A stretch of 64,000 nt of DNA from Leishmania infantum JPCM5. Its lineage: Eukaryota > Euglenozoa > Kinetoplastea > Trypanosomatida > Trypanosomatidae. Position numbers and translations under genes: made by a program. The stretch lies in assembly GCF_000002875.2 (NCBI RefSeq), contig NC_009388.2, positions 64,501-128,500 of the forward strand, read 5' to 3'. The notes under the pieces are model-generated. The model was given only the letters and a program-made list of their open reading frames with translations. It was not told the DNA's origin and ran no database searches. Positions 16,442-27,517 of this stretch are shown one piece after another (within the stretch, counting starts at the first letter, position 1; every line of letters begins with the position of its first letter).

Positions 16442-19400
16442 GAGGGGAATGGGGGCTGAGTGGGCCCGTTTTTCTGTAACGCGCGTGCCCATGGCCGGCA
16501 TCGCGCCATGCGAGGGGGCCGGTGGGTCGAGTGGTGTTTGGGTTCTCGGTGTGTTGTGTGGCAGCGGGACGGTGTGGGCGCAGGTGGAAGGAAAAAGAGA
16601 GGCGGTGTTGCCCACGGCGCTTCCGCCCCGCACGCCTCTCCCCCACTCATCCCCGCCTCCGCTTTATTCAACATACTCTGCCCCTTCGTCCATCGTCTCC
16701 CTCTTCTCGTCTTGCCGTGTCCGTGAGATGAACCCGGCGAGAGAGCGACGCCCACGCCGTCGGACCGCAAACTTCTGATGTAACCCAAAACACACACACA
16801 CACACACACGCGCGAGAAGTGAAGAGATCGAGCGCACAAACAACAGTGTACAATGGTGTCTCTCCCTCTTTCGAATCACCGCACTCGTGTCCGACATCCT
16901 CCTTTTGTTGGCGTGCGCTATCACTGTCACCGCGGCCTCCCCTTTCTCTCTCTTTCGCGCTGTGTGAGTTTTTATTTATGCAGGCATGTGTGCCTGCTTG
17001 GCACGTCGACCAGCCCCCTCCTCAACTTCCATCCTCCTCCCTTTCCTCCTGAAATCGGCAGCAGCTCTCGCCAGCACGTTGTGCTGCTGCCGCTGGCGGC
17101 CAAAGGAAAATCTTTCTTTCTGCTCCTGTTCCCTCTTCCATTGTTAGCTAACAGTCATTCTCCATTCCTCCACTGGGCCGTGTGCCACCTCCGATCACGG
17201 AACACACAGACACCCCACCCTCACTCCCTCTTCCGTATCTCTGAGTCCGCTCCTTCACAAGCTGCAACTCTCGGTCGTCGTTTCTAACCCGTTGCCATCG
17301 TGCGTGCCGTCACATCTCTGCATCTCTCGCGCCCGTGTACGTACTGGTGTGCACGCGTGCCATCTCCCCCCCCCATCCTACCCTGTGCGCACCCCTGGCC
17401 AATAGCCCTGCCCTTCTTTTCCGCCTTGACACTCCAGTAGTCCTCTTCTCGGCCTCAACGTATCTGTCATCCACCTCGTCAGCAGCACCGTCTGTCGCGT
17501 GAACGCAGCGCGACCGTGTGCCATCAGCCGTGAGCGGCGAGAGGACAGACTGCCGCTCACCGACAAGCAAGTCGGAGGCGGACAGCGAAGAGAGAAAAAC
17601 GAAAGCGAGAAGGCGAAGGGTTGTACGCGGACGACGTTGGAATCGCAAGAACGCGCCCGCACGCATGCGCGCCGCCGACAACGCGTCGCGACGGTAGCTT
17701 CTCTGATATCATTGCGGCTGTGGTGCTCACAGCCCTGCTCTTGCCGTCGCCCTCCACCTCTCTGAGTTGATGTTGTTGTGGAATCGGGTGCCTGAGCATC
17801 ACCGCCACCCCACTTCCCTCCTCACCTTGGCTGCACGGCACTCGGCAGGGCTTCCGCCGCACGGGTCGAACCGGCAGGGCGGTGATGCGACTCTGCTGTC
17901 CCGGCATACGCGGCCTCCCTTGTCTGTCCTTTTTTTTTTCGTTCGTTTCCTCTTCTTCTAGGGTGGGGTGGGGAGTGGCTGTTGGCTTCCCTCTCGGAGC
18001 GTGTGTGTGTGTGTGCGTGTGTTCACCTATTGGCCGAGTTTCGCGTGGCACGCACGCACCGGCCGTCCCGGCTCACATCTATCAGCCCTTGCGTTCAACA
18101 CTCAACACTCCACACACACACACACACACGCACACGCACACGCACACACATCCCCTCCCCTTCTCTCTCTCTATCGGCCCGCTGTTTTCGTGGTGATCAT
18201 TGTCGTTGTGCGTTGCCGATCAAGTAGAACACGTACGAAGGTGACGTGTGTCGCGCTCTGGACTGTACTCCGCCGTGCTTGCTCGCCGCCACCAACATCT
18301 CTTCCTGCCCCTGTTTCGCTCTCTCTTTCCCACATACTAGCTCCTTTACTTGCTTGGCTACATCGTGTTGCGTCCTCCGCACATATATTCCTCTGACTTC
18401 CTTGTCTGCCTCTCTCCGTCTCTCGCGCACGCGTCCGTCCGCGTCACGCTGCTCCGAAGAAAATACGAGCACGCCGTCGCTCTTCCGTGCGTTGTGTAGG
18501 TTTCGCTGTGGCAATTTCTTTTTTTTTCTCTGTTCGGCGTTGCGTGTCTTTACATCGCCGTCGTTGTCGTTCCTCCTCTGCTGCTTGTGTGTGCGCCTGT
18601 CTGTGAGCGCGCGCTCGAAACTTCATTTGCTCTGCTCCTCCTCACCCCACAAGCCCGATCCTCGCCACTGGAGACGCGCACTCCGCCCTCTCTTTCAGTT
18701 TTCCCTACAGCATCGACCCCCTCCCCCACTCCCCGCCCTCTCTCTCTCCCTGTGCGTGCGTGCGTGTGCGTGTACTTGAGCCGCATCTCGTGTCGCGGAG
18801 CGCTTCTCTTCGGTCGTGTTGCGTCTCTGTTGTGTTTTGTTCCCGTTGTGAGACCTCCAGGCGTGGGGCACCTGCGCCCCCTCCTGTCCTTCGGTGGGAC
18901 ACACACGCACGTGCACACGCACCCGCATCTCCGCAACCCTGCTCTGTTGTGCCGTTGTCTTGGGCATTGTTTTGGCGCCATCTCTTCCCCCGTCCCCGTC
19001 TTCCCTCCGCCTCCGCCCTCTTTCCTGTTCGTGTGCGCGCGTGTCTGCGGACGCTGTCGGCATCAGCGAGACGCGCGCACGCGCCCACGGGAAGGAACAC
19101 ATTCGCAGAGGCGCTGCACCACAACGAAGAATCCGCTCGTTTCCGTCACTGGTGCGTCCGCACTTACCTACGCCTTGTCCACGGTCCATCGCTCGCTACT
19201 GCGGCGTACTGTGTCCACGTCACGCAGGCCGCCCTTCTCCTCCTGCTTCTTCTCCGCCCGGCGTGTATCCACTCGTCTTAGGCCTTGGCTTTTTCTTCTT
19301 TTTTTCTATACCCCCGATCGCACTTCCGGCTGCCCCCTCCCCCTGTACACGGGCTCACACGTTCGCTCCTTCACCCCTCCCCCCCATACACACACACACA

Positions 19401-19962
19401 TCCCCCTGCCTCTTCCTACGGCTTTCGTGTTCGCTTGTTGCTTGTTGTTGGTCCCTCTCCGTCCTCCCAGTGGCCGCCGTCTTCGTCCCGCTTCTCTCTG
19501 TCTGTGTGCGTGCACGTGTCTGTCTGCGGGAACGCCTCTTGTTCGTTTCTTCTTCGAGGTGTGCGGGAGGGGAAGCGGGGAGGGGACGACGGCGTGAGCA
19601 GCAAGAGCGCGCACGCCAGCCTGCATCTGCCAAAGCCTCCCACCCCTCACCCTCTTCCCCGATCGCCACACGCGGTGTTGGAGCGCGCAGCCCCCACACC
19701 GCGTCTCGCGCGCCCTGGCATCTCCCTCCTCCATTCTTGTACACACGTCTCTCCTTACCTTTCGTGTATCAGTCATTGACTCCACCCGTTTCTTTTTTTT
19801 CTTTCGCTCGTTGCTGCTGCTGTTTTCCCTGCGCGTGTGCTTCGTTGTCTCCTCCCTTGTCTCAGCGTCCCCCGCTGCCGTAGGCTCGAAGACGTCGCCA
19901 CGACGGCTGCGTTATGCACGATTGAAGCCTCCTCCTTTATTCATTGGCTTACGTCTCCTGCG

Positions 19963-20038
19963 TGCGTGTGCGTGTGCGTGTGCGTGTGCGTGTGCGTGTG
20001 CGTGTGCGTGTGCGTGTGCGTGTGCGTGTGCGTGTGCG
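19963..20038. repeat. Hexanucleotide repeat (GTGTGC)n, about 12 copies
   Basis: About 76 bases of near-perfect hexamer repeat with unit GTGTGC, located about 250 bases upstream of the 20288 start codon. It lies before the pyrimidine tract of that gene and is therefore probably intergenic. Confidence 0.95.
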
Positions 20039-20190
20039 CCATCACCGTACCTCTATTCTTCTACGTCTTCGTCTCTATCCTCCACACACACACACACTCC
20101 TCCCCATCTTCCCCGTGCGCGTGTGGTGTTGTGGGGGGCGCACGTTGTTCCGCTACGGCATGCGTCCCCGCCCACCGACACGCGCCCCAC

Positions 20191-20223
20191 CCCCTCCCCT
20201 CCCCTCCCTCCCCCTTCTAAAAG
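20191..20223 (+). promoter_or_regulatory. Candidate trans-splice acceptor for the 20288 gene
   Basis: A nearly pure C/T tract at 20191-20217 is followed by the first AG at 20222-20223, 64 bases before the ATG at 20288. Confidence 0.55.
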
Positions 20224-20287
20224 TGGCGTCCTGTCGCGCGAACAAGAGCAGTGCGCACCTCAAAACTGAGACGAGGACGCATACCCG

Positions 20288-23200
20288 ATGCAGGCATCCG
20301 CAGACAGCAACAGCCCCACGCGCCCCCTAAGCGCAGCCGTCGCGGAGGCGGCAGCACCGACGGCGGAACGCTCCGCCGGCGTCATGGCGGAGGGCATCAG
20401 CGGCAACACCGCCGCTGTTCCGACCGGCGCTAACACCAGCGACACTACAAGGGCTGTCGAACACGTTGTGGATGAACGCACGCCGCCTCTCGTCGCTGCG
20501 CCGGCGTCGTCAGCGGAGGGGCTAGCCAAGCTCCTCGCCATGTGCCTCGATCGCATATGCCGCCTTGAAGAGCGGCAAGCGCACGGAGAGGCGCGGCAGT
20601 GCATCTTCGATACCGCCCTAAAAGCTCTGTTCATGCAGGCATACGGGCGGCAGCCGCAGCAGCAGTCATGTGGACAGGCAGCTGTAGAAGCGCACGGTGA
20701 GGATGGCGATGCCAAGGGCAGTGACGCACACGATCGTGAGCGCAGCGAGCAGTATCTCTGCAGTCGCCATACCACCAGCTGTCGCACCTCGCCGTGGTCG
20801 CACGTGAATCGACCATCGGCTCTCGGTGGCAGCAGCAACAGCCACCACAGCGACGATGGCTATGATCGCGCAGCAGCGTCATCGGAGTCGCACTCACAGC
20901 AGCGCTGCCGCCGGCACCGCCCACTCCGCTACACGCAGGGATCCGACATGCACAGCCCGTACGGCGCCGACGCGCCGGCCTCTTCTTCGTTGGAGTCCAC
21001 GGCGCCCGCTGACACATCCGCTGCTGCTGCTACTGCTGCGGGGGCAGCTGTGAAGGGAAGCGAGAGAGACAACGTCCACATGAATCACAGCACTGGCAGC
21101 CAACATCACCGTCACCAGAGCCCTGGCGCTGTAGCATCCACAGGCGCGATCCCTTCGCCGTCCCCTGCTGGCCTCGCCAACACCAAGTGGAAGGAGGCGA
21201 GCAGTGGCACCGGCGCAGGTGTCGGGGGCGGATGTGCGCATGCTGTCCCCTCCGCAACTGCTGCTGGCAACTACCGGAATACACTCACGGCATCTGCGGC
21301 GGTAGCGAGTGGCAGCACCAACGAGCCGCCGATGATATCGCACTTTGGTTCCTCTTCCGGCGGCGGTGGCGGTCGCCAGCGGCAGGGCTCTCTCGTCACA
21401 GTTGTCAGCCCAACGCACACGTCACAGGCGGAGGCGCACGCCATCGCGGCGTCGGAGCTGATCTCCGCTGGCGCCAGCAGTGCCCCTGCAAGCGCAACGC
21501 CAATGAACGGCTTCACATGGGCAGCTCCAGTGACGCTGTTCTCTTCGTCGGAGAACTCTCGTTGCTCTACGCCGGTCGAGTTCCGCATGTCAGCGCGTTC
21601 GTTATCCCAGCAGCAGCAGCAGCAACCCCCCACGCAGCCGTCGACGGAGGAGTGGTCATCGTGTAACAGCCGGCACCTAGCAGAACGCGCTGAAGAGATC
21701 ACTCATGATGGGCCAGACATTGCTCCTTCGGCGCATCCGCAGCAGCAGCGTGGCAGCCGACGGCACCTACGCTCGTCGCTCACGCACCTGGCACCCCTCG
21801 CCGATCACCCTCAGCATCCGTCAGCACGGCTCCATCTACAGCCGACATATCGCAAAGGCGAGGAGCGCGAGGACCGCGAGTCGAGCTCTTCCTCTAGGCT
21901 CGCCGCCACGGCCTTACGAAGCGCCGGCAGTACCGCGACCAGCTCCGCCGCGCACACTGGCGATGAACTGGACGCGCTCTACCACGCGCTGAGCACCCCT
22001 CATCCCACCGCATCTTCTCCTGCCTCCTCAGAGTCCGCAGCCACCAGCGGAGTTCAGGCAACTGGGATGCCGCCTCGCAAGGTGCAGTTTCCTGTCGGCA
22101 TGGACAACACTACCGCTATCAACGAGTTGTTCGCCCAGGCAGTGCAGAACACGATGGAGACGACACGTATGAAGGATAACCTCACGGTTCTCGTGCGCAG
22201 CGTGCGCGAGGAGCGCGAGAAGCGGCGTCGGCTTCAGCGGCGCGAGGGGTCAGCCGTTCAGAGGCTCTTTCAACGGGTCTTGGAAATGTCGTCGGTGATG
22301 TTGCGGCTGCAGCGGGCAGTGCGACGGCTAGCGCTGGAGGCAAGCAGCGGTCGCGCCGCTGAAGCTGCAGGCTGGCACCACCACCACAACAGCAGCCACC
22401 GTCGGCGTCGTGGTGTGGATAGCAGCAGGAGCGCCGGCGTCGGCGATCAGGGCGAAGATGGCGCTACTTGCGATGGTGACGTCGACGACGGTGAGAACAA
22501 GTGGCACGAGCACTTGTGCGCGTCCTTCTCGACGGCCTCCGTGGCCATCTCTCGCACTCGCAGGAGCTGCAGCGTCAGCGGAAGCGGCCATCGACAAAAT
22601 ATCAGTGACCGCTCGGGGAACGTCGGGTACGCGGCCCTCGCGGCGCCGTTCTCCTCGTGCGGGTCTCTCTCCGCCGGATGTGAGCGCGTCGTGCCGGCCG
22701 TCGGTTCGCCGTGGCTTTCATCGCTCAGCACGCAGTGCTCAACGGACGTGGCGCGCGGTGAGGCCATTCCAGGCCGCGGTGGTGCGGCGACCACGGGCAC
22801 AGCCACCAGCACGCCGGTAGTCGACGGTGTGTGCAACACGCCGACGTCGCCTGTCCCATCTGGTACGCTTTCTTTTCAGCAACTCGCCGGGGCCACTGCT
22901 GTAACGGCAGCAGCGGCCCTTCCCAAGATCATCTCCAGCAGCAGTTCTCTCCATTCCTTGGTCACCGCGAGCGCCGCCATCACCACCAATGTGAACACTA
23001 CGACAGCAACTACCATCACCACAACGGCTACGACATCACGAGCAGCCAGCGCGACGTTGGTGCCGCAGTCGATGGTGTCATCATTGGTGAGCGTGCCACG
23101 GCAAGAGCGCCCGCCCTCGCCGCTGCTGTCGCCGCCCGCGATGCTGGACGTGTGCGCCACGGAGAGCAGGAGCAGCGCCGTCACCAGCGACTCATCCGTC

Positions 23201-26200
23201 GTGCCGGCGCTGTCCATAACGGACGTGCACTTCGGGCTGGCGCTCTCCCTGCACGCCAGTGCCGCCGAGGACGAACTCCCTGCTCCGGCTCCCGCTGCCG
23301 CGGCCCGCCGCGGCAGCGCTGGCCCCCGTGCAGAGGGCGCCAGGAACAGCACGACCCCTGATGCAGACGCGTGTAGTGGCGGCCGCTCGGGTCAGCGGTC
23401 GGAGGTGTATGGTGCACATCCCGACGGCGTGAAGGTCACGGAGCCGCAGAAGGCGCAGCGGCATCTCACACAACCGCTGCAGCAACAACAACGCTGTCAA
23501 GACGTATCCGGTGGGTCGTCGGCTCTGTCGTCTACCTCTTCGCGGTGCCGCCAACGAGAACACAGCATGCGGCGAGCAGCCCCTGGGGCTATGGCCACGA
23601 CGGCGGTGCCGATGCCCATTCCTGGTGGGACCCAGCACTCTTTCGCGAGGGCGCGGCACCCACCTGCGCCGCCGCCGCCGCGGCAGGCCCCCTCGTCGCG
23701 CAAGAGTCCCGCATCTGCCTTCGCAGGCGCGAGCTCGGCTGCGGCTCGTGGAAGCAGCAGTGGCAGCAGCAGCGTGTCGGCGCGGCGCCTGCTCGATGAT
23801 CTAAACAGCGAGCACCGCAGCGGCGCCGTCACCGGGGCGAGTACCGTCGTGGACGTCGCCGCTGAAGTCGGCACCAAGGGCCACGGTGGCAGCAGTGGCA
23901 TTGGGGCTGTAAACACGACGACCGCTGCCAGCGCCGACTCCCCTGTGGCGTCGCTGGCATCCTCCGTTGCCGCACTCAAGCTCACCGGCTCTGCAGCCAG
24001 TCTAGTGTGCCGCACGTCGAACGCCGCGACGGCGACGACACTGGCTCAGCCGGCAAGCACACCGGTGACAGCCAGGCCGCGATCAAGGCAGCAGAGGAGC
24101 GAAGCCAGCGTTGCCAAGCCGTCACCCGGGCGGCGAGAGGCGAGGCGGCCGTGGAGCGGTCTCATCCAATCCGCCGGCTCCGCCACACCCCGCAGCAAGG
24201 CACCTGCTGCCGATTGTCGCGGCAACATGAGGGACGATGCCTGCGGTGCGGACGCGGCGGGTAGCACTGCCCTGCAAGGCCGCGAAGACCTGCCGACATG
24301 GCGCGACGCGGCTACCAGCGCATCGCCCACACATAGCAGCAGTGATCGCAGCCCCAGCTCGCACCCGCAGCACAGTCTGTTATCGTCGTGGCTACAGAGC
24401 CCTCCCGTCCGAGTGGCAACGGCCGCGGGCGGTGACGACAAGACCATACTGAGCCCCGTCACGCCAACCGGTGCCACTGCCATGACCGCCGGTGGTGAGA
24501 GACGGTGCCGACCCTCCGCTGGCGCACATCGGTCCCACAGCAGCAGCGGAAGCATCGCCTCTACACCACCACGACGGCTGAAGGCCCCGCTGGCCCCCTC
24601 TCCGGCCAGCACCGCCGCCGTCGGCGCGCTCCTCGCGCGCTTCTCGTCGCGGAGCTTGAAGTTTCAGCAGACGCAGCCCGTTGTCCCCATCGCGGTCGCG
24701 CATCATCCGCGGCAGCTGCTGCAGACGACTGCCACCTCTCACCAGGCGAGGAAGTGGACCTCCATTCCCTTGCTGTCGTCGGCCACGGTGTCAGGGACGC
24801 TGCCACACGTGCCGATGGTGGCGTCCGTGAAGTCGGCCAGCAGCTTCCTACGCATCACTCCGATCCTTCTCTCATCAAGTACGGCCCACCCGGCCTCCCC
24901 GGTGTCGCCCCTAGTCACCGGAAGCTCCGCGTCTGCGGGGACTGGTGCTGGTGGCAGCGGCGCGACCCCTGGGCGCCTTCCCGCGTGCATCGCGCAGCCC
25001 GTGTCACCGCTCTCGTCGACGAGCCGCCTCGGCCAGTACCACCGCCCGCACTCCAGCAGGGCCCTGCACTTCAGTACCAACTGCAGCGGCAACAACATGA
25101 ACGCCTCCCTCGCGGCGCCCTGCACGCCGCCTCCCACGCCACCGCACGGCCACCCGCCGAGCCTGGCGCACCAGCAGTCTCGTGATGCGGCGGTGCAATC
25201 GCAGCATGCAGTCGTCCTTTCCCGCAGCGTCGCCGCCCTCATGCAGACGACGAAGACGCTACCACGCGTGGTCGTGTCCCCGCCCTCGCCGTCACGGTCG
25301 CCGCGTGTGACACCCTTGAGTGGTCCGAGGCGCACCAAACCACTGACCCCAGCAGCGGCAACGCCAGCGTCATCGCAGCCGGCGCGATCAGGCTACGAAG
25401 CTAAAACCCTGGCAAGGGCTGCCGTATCCCCGACCGGGAAGACACAGCAACCGGCCAACTCTGCCAAGGTCTGTGGCAAGGCAAAACAAGCACCGCCAAG
25501 CTCACCTCTTGCCGGATGCGAAAGTGCTGCTGTGGCAAGAGGTGCTGTGACGCACCAGCAAGCACTCTGCTCGTCATCTCTCGTGGCCCACCGCCCGTGC
25601 TCGAACCCCCTACAGCTAACAGATGATCCCGGCCACCGACAGCAGCAGCGGCTGCAGACGTCGTGCTCTGCGCAGGAGAGACGCAGCAGTCGACGTGCTC
25701 GCGCGGGTCTGCCGCCGCCACTGTCCGTTGAAACACTCTCAGACGCATCCGTCTCCGCGCTGCGCACGAGCAGCGTGGGGACAACCGGGTCGATGGACGT
25801 CGAGAAAGGCGTTAAGAAGGGCGACGTCGGTGACGGCGTGAGCGGGCTAGCGATGCACAATCATGGCGGGGGCAGCTGCGCCACACTGGTCACCCTCTTT
25901 GCCGTCGCAGATGCTGGTCAAAACCGAGGCTACTCGGCGCAGCTGCACCCGCCGGAGCTGATCGCGGAGGGGGGGCAGGAAAAGAGCGGTAGAGAACGAT
26001 CAACGCCTGCCGCCGCGGCGGTGACATCGTTGCCGGCTACCCCGACTGCAGTGGCGGCCGCAAGCGTGGCCGGCGTCATGCGCAGCGCCAACCGCATTAG
26101 CAGCGCCTCCGATGCCGACGTGGACAGGGCCGCCGGTCTGGAGGCCGGAAAGCATGTGGATAACGACGACGACAGCTCTTTCCAGCACGCACTCCGACGA

Positions 26201-26506
26201 ATACCGTTGCAGCCGCAGCAACAGCAGCAGCGCCGGCGACCTCTGGGCGACGTGAACGCTGCAGAGCAGCCACCCATTTGCTTTTCCTTCCTGTTCGACG
26301 CCAGCACACCTGTTTCCATGCTCTCGAGCGCGCTGCAGCGCAACCGAAGCTCCTTGAGCCAGCAGCAGCAGCACCACTCACTGGCCGCTGCCAGCGTTGG
26401 TCCTGCATCTGCCATGCACAACGCCGCATCGCACGACTCCTCCGCCTCGTCTTCGCATACGCCGACACCCACCATGACGTCTCCCTCCGACACGCGCTCC
26501 TCGTAA
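20288..26506 (+). CDS. Large low-complexity protein, unknown function
   Basis: The protein has 2072 residues and starts at the first ATG after a strong splice-acceptor signal. I recognise no family. Most of the protein is Ser/Ala/Thr/Pro/Gln-rich and presumably disordered, with a Gln run near residues 440-446 and another near 1976-1984. The one region that looks structured is about residues 605-685, starting MDNTTAINELFAQAV and continuing with a highly charged Arg/Glu helix (REEREKRRRLQRREG) and an amphipathic Leu/Arg segment; it is a likely short coiled coil or helical bundle. A second, less biased patch near the C-terminus contains the hydrophobic sequence PPICFSFLFDAST. Many SP and TP sites are present, so phosphorylation is plausible, but that is inference. 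The frame is intact over 6.2 kb with normal codon use, so the gene is very likely real. Confidence 0.8.
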   Translation: MQASADSNSPTRPLSAAVAEAAAPTAERSAGVMAEGISGNTAAVPTGANTSDTTRAVEHVVDERTPPLVAAPASSAEGLAKLLAMCLDRICRLEERQAHGEARQCIFDTALKALFMQAYGRQPQQQSCGQAAVEAHGEDGDAKGSDAHDRERSEQYLCSRHTTSCRTSPWSHVNRPSALGGSSNSHHSDDGYDRAAASSESHSQQRCRRHRPLRYTQGSDMHSPYGADAPASSSLESTAPADTSAAAATAAGAAVKGSERDNVHMNHSTGSQHHRHQSPGAVASTGAIPSPSPAGLANTKWKEASSGTGAGVGGGCAHAVPSATAAGNYRNTLTASAAVASGSTNEPPMISHFGSSSGGGGGRQRQGSLVTVVSPTHTSQAEAHAIAASELISAGASSAPASATPMNGFTWAAPVTLFSSSENSRCSTPVEFRMSARSLSQQQQQQPPTQPSTEEWSSCNSRHLAERAEEITHDGPDIAPSAHPQQQRGSRRHLRSSLTHLAPLADHPQHPSARLHLQPTYRKGEEREDRESSSSSRLAATALRSAGSTATSSAAHTGDELDALYHALSTPHPTASSPASSESAATSGVQATGMPPRKVQFPVGMDNTTAINELFAQAVQNTMETTRMKDNLTVLVRSVREEREKRRRLQRREGSAVQRLFQRVLEMSSVMLRLQRAVRRLALEASSGRAAEAAGWHHHHNSSHRRRRGVDSSRSAGVGDQGEDGATCDGDVDDGENKWHEHLCASFSTASVAISRTRRSCSVSGSGHRQNISDRSGNVGYAALAAPFSSCGSLSAGCERVVPAVGSPWLSSLSTQCSTDVARGEAIPGRGGAATTGTATSTPVVDGVCNTPTSPVPSGTLSFQQLAGATAVTAAAALPKIISSSSSLHSLVTASAAITTNVNTTTATTITTTATTSRAASATLVPQSMVSSLVSVPRQERPPSPLLSPPAMLDVCATESRSSAVTSDSSVVPALSITDVHFGLALSLHASAAEDELPAPAPAAAARRGSAGPRAEGARNSTTPDADACSGGRSGQRSEVYGAHPDGVKVTEPQKAQRHLTQPLQQQQRCQDVSGGSSALSSTSSRCRQREHSMRRAAPGAMATTAVPMPIPGGTQHSFARARHPPAPPPPRQAPSSRKSPASAFAGASSAAARGSSSGSSSVSARRLLDDLNSEHRSGAVTGASTVVDVAAEVGTKGHGGSSGIGAVNTTTAASADSPVASLASSVAALKLTGSAASLVCRTSNAATATTLAQPASTPVTARPRSRQQRSEASVAKPSPGRREARRPWSGLIQSAGSATPRSKAPAADCRGNMRDDACGADAAGSTALQGREDLPTWRDAATSASPTHSSSDRSPSSHPQHSLLSSWLQSPPVRVATAAGGDDKTILSPVTPTGATAMTAGGERRCRPSAGAHRSHSSSGSIASTPPRRLKAPLAPSPASTAAVGALLARFSSRSLKFQQTQPVVPIAVAHHPRQLLQTTATSHQARKWTSIPLLSSATVSGTLPHVPMVASVKSASSFLRITPILLSSSTAHPASPVSPLVTGSSASAGTGAGGSGATPGRLPACIAQPVSPLSSTSRLGQYHRPHSSRALHFSTNCSGNNMNASLAAPCTPPPTPPHGHPPSLAHQQSRDAAVQSQHAVVLSRSVAALMQTTKTLPRVVVSPPSPSRSPRVTPLSGPRRTKPLTPAAATPASSQPARSGYEAKTLARAAVSPTGKTQQPANSAKVCGKAKQAPPSSPLAGCESAAVARGAVTHQQALCSSSLVAHRPCSNPLQLTDDPGHRQQQRLQTSCSAQERRSSRRARAGLPPPLSVETLSDASVSALRTSSVGTTGSMDVEKGVKKGDVGDGVSGLAMHNHGGGSCATLVTLFAVADAGQNRGYSAQLHPPELIAEGGQEKSGRERSTPAAAAVTSLPATPTAVAAASVAGVMRSANRISSASDADVDRAAGLEAGKHVDNDDDSSFQHALRRIPLQPQQQQQRRRPLGDVNAAEQPPICFSFLFDASTPVSMLSSALQRNRSSLSQQQQHHSLAAASVGPASAMHNAASHDSSASSSHTPTPTMTSPSDTRSS

Positions 26507-27517
26507 ATCGAGTGTTAAAGGTGCCGGTCGGTGCGGTGTATGGACTTTTCAAGGCGGACGAACAGATAGCGGCGGAGGGCGACGTCGGTGCGCCTACACA
26601 CGCGTGGCGAAGGCTGTCGCGCACCCCGCACATACACGCACACACAAGCATGCATACATGCCAACGGTGGAGTAGCACCCCTCCCCTGTGTGCTGCATCA
26701 TGCCCTCTCTCTCCCAATCTCTTACCCTCAGCTGTCCATTGTATACTCTTTCGGGGAGTTGTTTGCTTCGCGTGCTTGGCGGTTGGGGTTCGTGTGTGTG
26801 TGTGTGTGGTGATGGTGGTGGTGTGCATGTGTGATTGCACGGTGACGTTGATGGAGGATGAGGATCATCATGAGGGTGGCAACTACACGTCCGCGTCTCG
26901 GAGCTCGTCGCTCAGACGGAGAAACCAACAGAGAAAAAAAAAACACCAACGCAGCCGACGCTGCAAAGGCGAAGGCACTGGATGTATACGCGTGGGCGCA
27001 TACCTGCGTGTCTGTGGAACGCGAGCATCACGCAGGCAAGCAGTATGCCCTTCCTTTTGAGGCGGCGTGTGGGGACGCCACAAGGTACACCTCGGCGTCG
27101 CCTCCGTGCGCGCATGTGTATGCGCGAGTACGCACATGCTCAGCCTCTACCTTTCTTCTTGTTGTGACCTTCCCTGCGCCCCCTCCCCCTTCACCACCGA
27201 CCAACACACGTACATCTCTACGTCCACGCGCCCGCCATGCACACCGAAGCCAACGTGCTGTGGGCTTCTTGGCAGTAGAAAGTAGAAGTGCGGCGCAGAG
27301 TGGAACGGAAAAGGCGAAAAGCAGGCAAGCAAACTCTTGATCTCTCCCCGCCTGCGTGCGTGTGCGCCTCACCACCACCACCACCGCCACCACTAACACC
27401 ATCAACAGCACCCTCCCTTTTGGCGCCCCGCGCTCGTTTCTCTCTCCCCATCATCGACGTGCGCAGAGACGCACACGTAGACAACCGCTACGTGCGTTGC
27501 TTTACGTCTACTCGTGT
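26507..27517. other. Intergenic region/UTRs
   Basis: About 1.0 kb with no supportable gene. It has a GT tract near 26792-26806, an A-run at 26933-26942, and a (CCA)-like stretch at 27370-27390 preceding the candidate splice acceptor of the next gene. Confidence 0.55.
27435..27466 (+). promoter_or_regulatory. Candidate trans-splice acceptor for the CFAP58-like gene
   Basis: A short pyrimidine tract at 27435-27449 is followed by AG at 27465-27466, 51 bases before the ATG at 27518. Confidence 0.4.

Larger units (their letters stand above)
15976..20287. other. Long spacer (4.3 kb), pyrimidine-rich, no supportable gene
   Basis: No open frame here has a recognisable domain. The + strand is markedly CT-rich from about 16860 to 20220, with many short polypyrimidine runs, T-runs (17931-17939, 18519-18527, 19791-19800) and microsatellites. 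The longest open frames (for example 18587-19597 on +) translate to monotonous Ser/Pro/Arg/Leu/Cys sequence, as expected from CT/GT-rich DNA. The region presumably holds the end of the dead hydroxylase transcript and a long leader or spacer before the 20288 gene. A small non-coding RNA cannot be ruled out by reading. Confidence 0.55.

Noticed and set aside
18587..19597. Long + strand open frame (336 residues) in the spacer before the 20288 gene
   Set aside because: It is composed of monotonous Ser/Pro/Arg/Cys/Leu sequence from CT/GT-rich DNA, overlaps open frames on both strands, and shows no domain or suitable splice-acceptor context.
15976..20287. SIDER-type retroposon in the long spacer
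   Set aside because: Such elements are common in Leishmania, but I cannot recall a signature well enough to identify one by eye, so no call is made.
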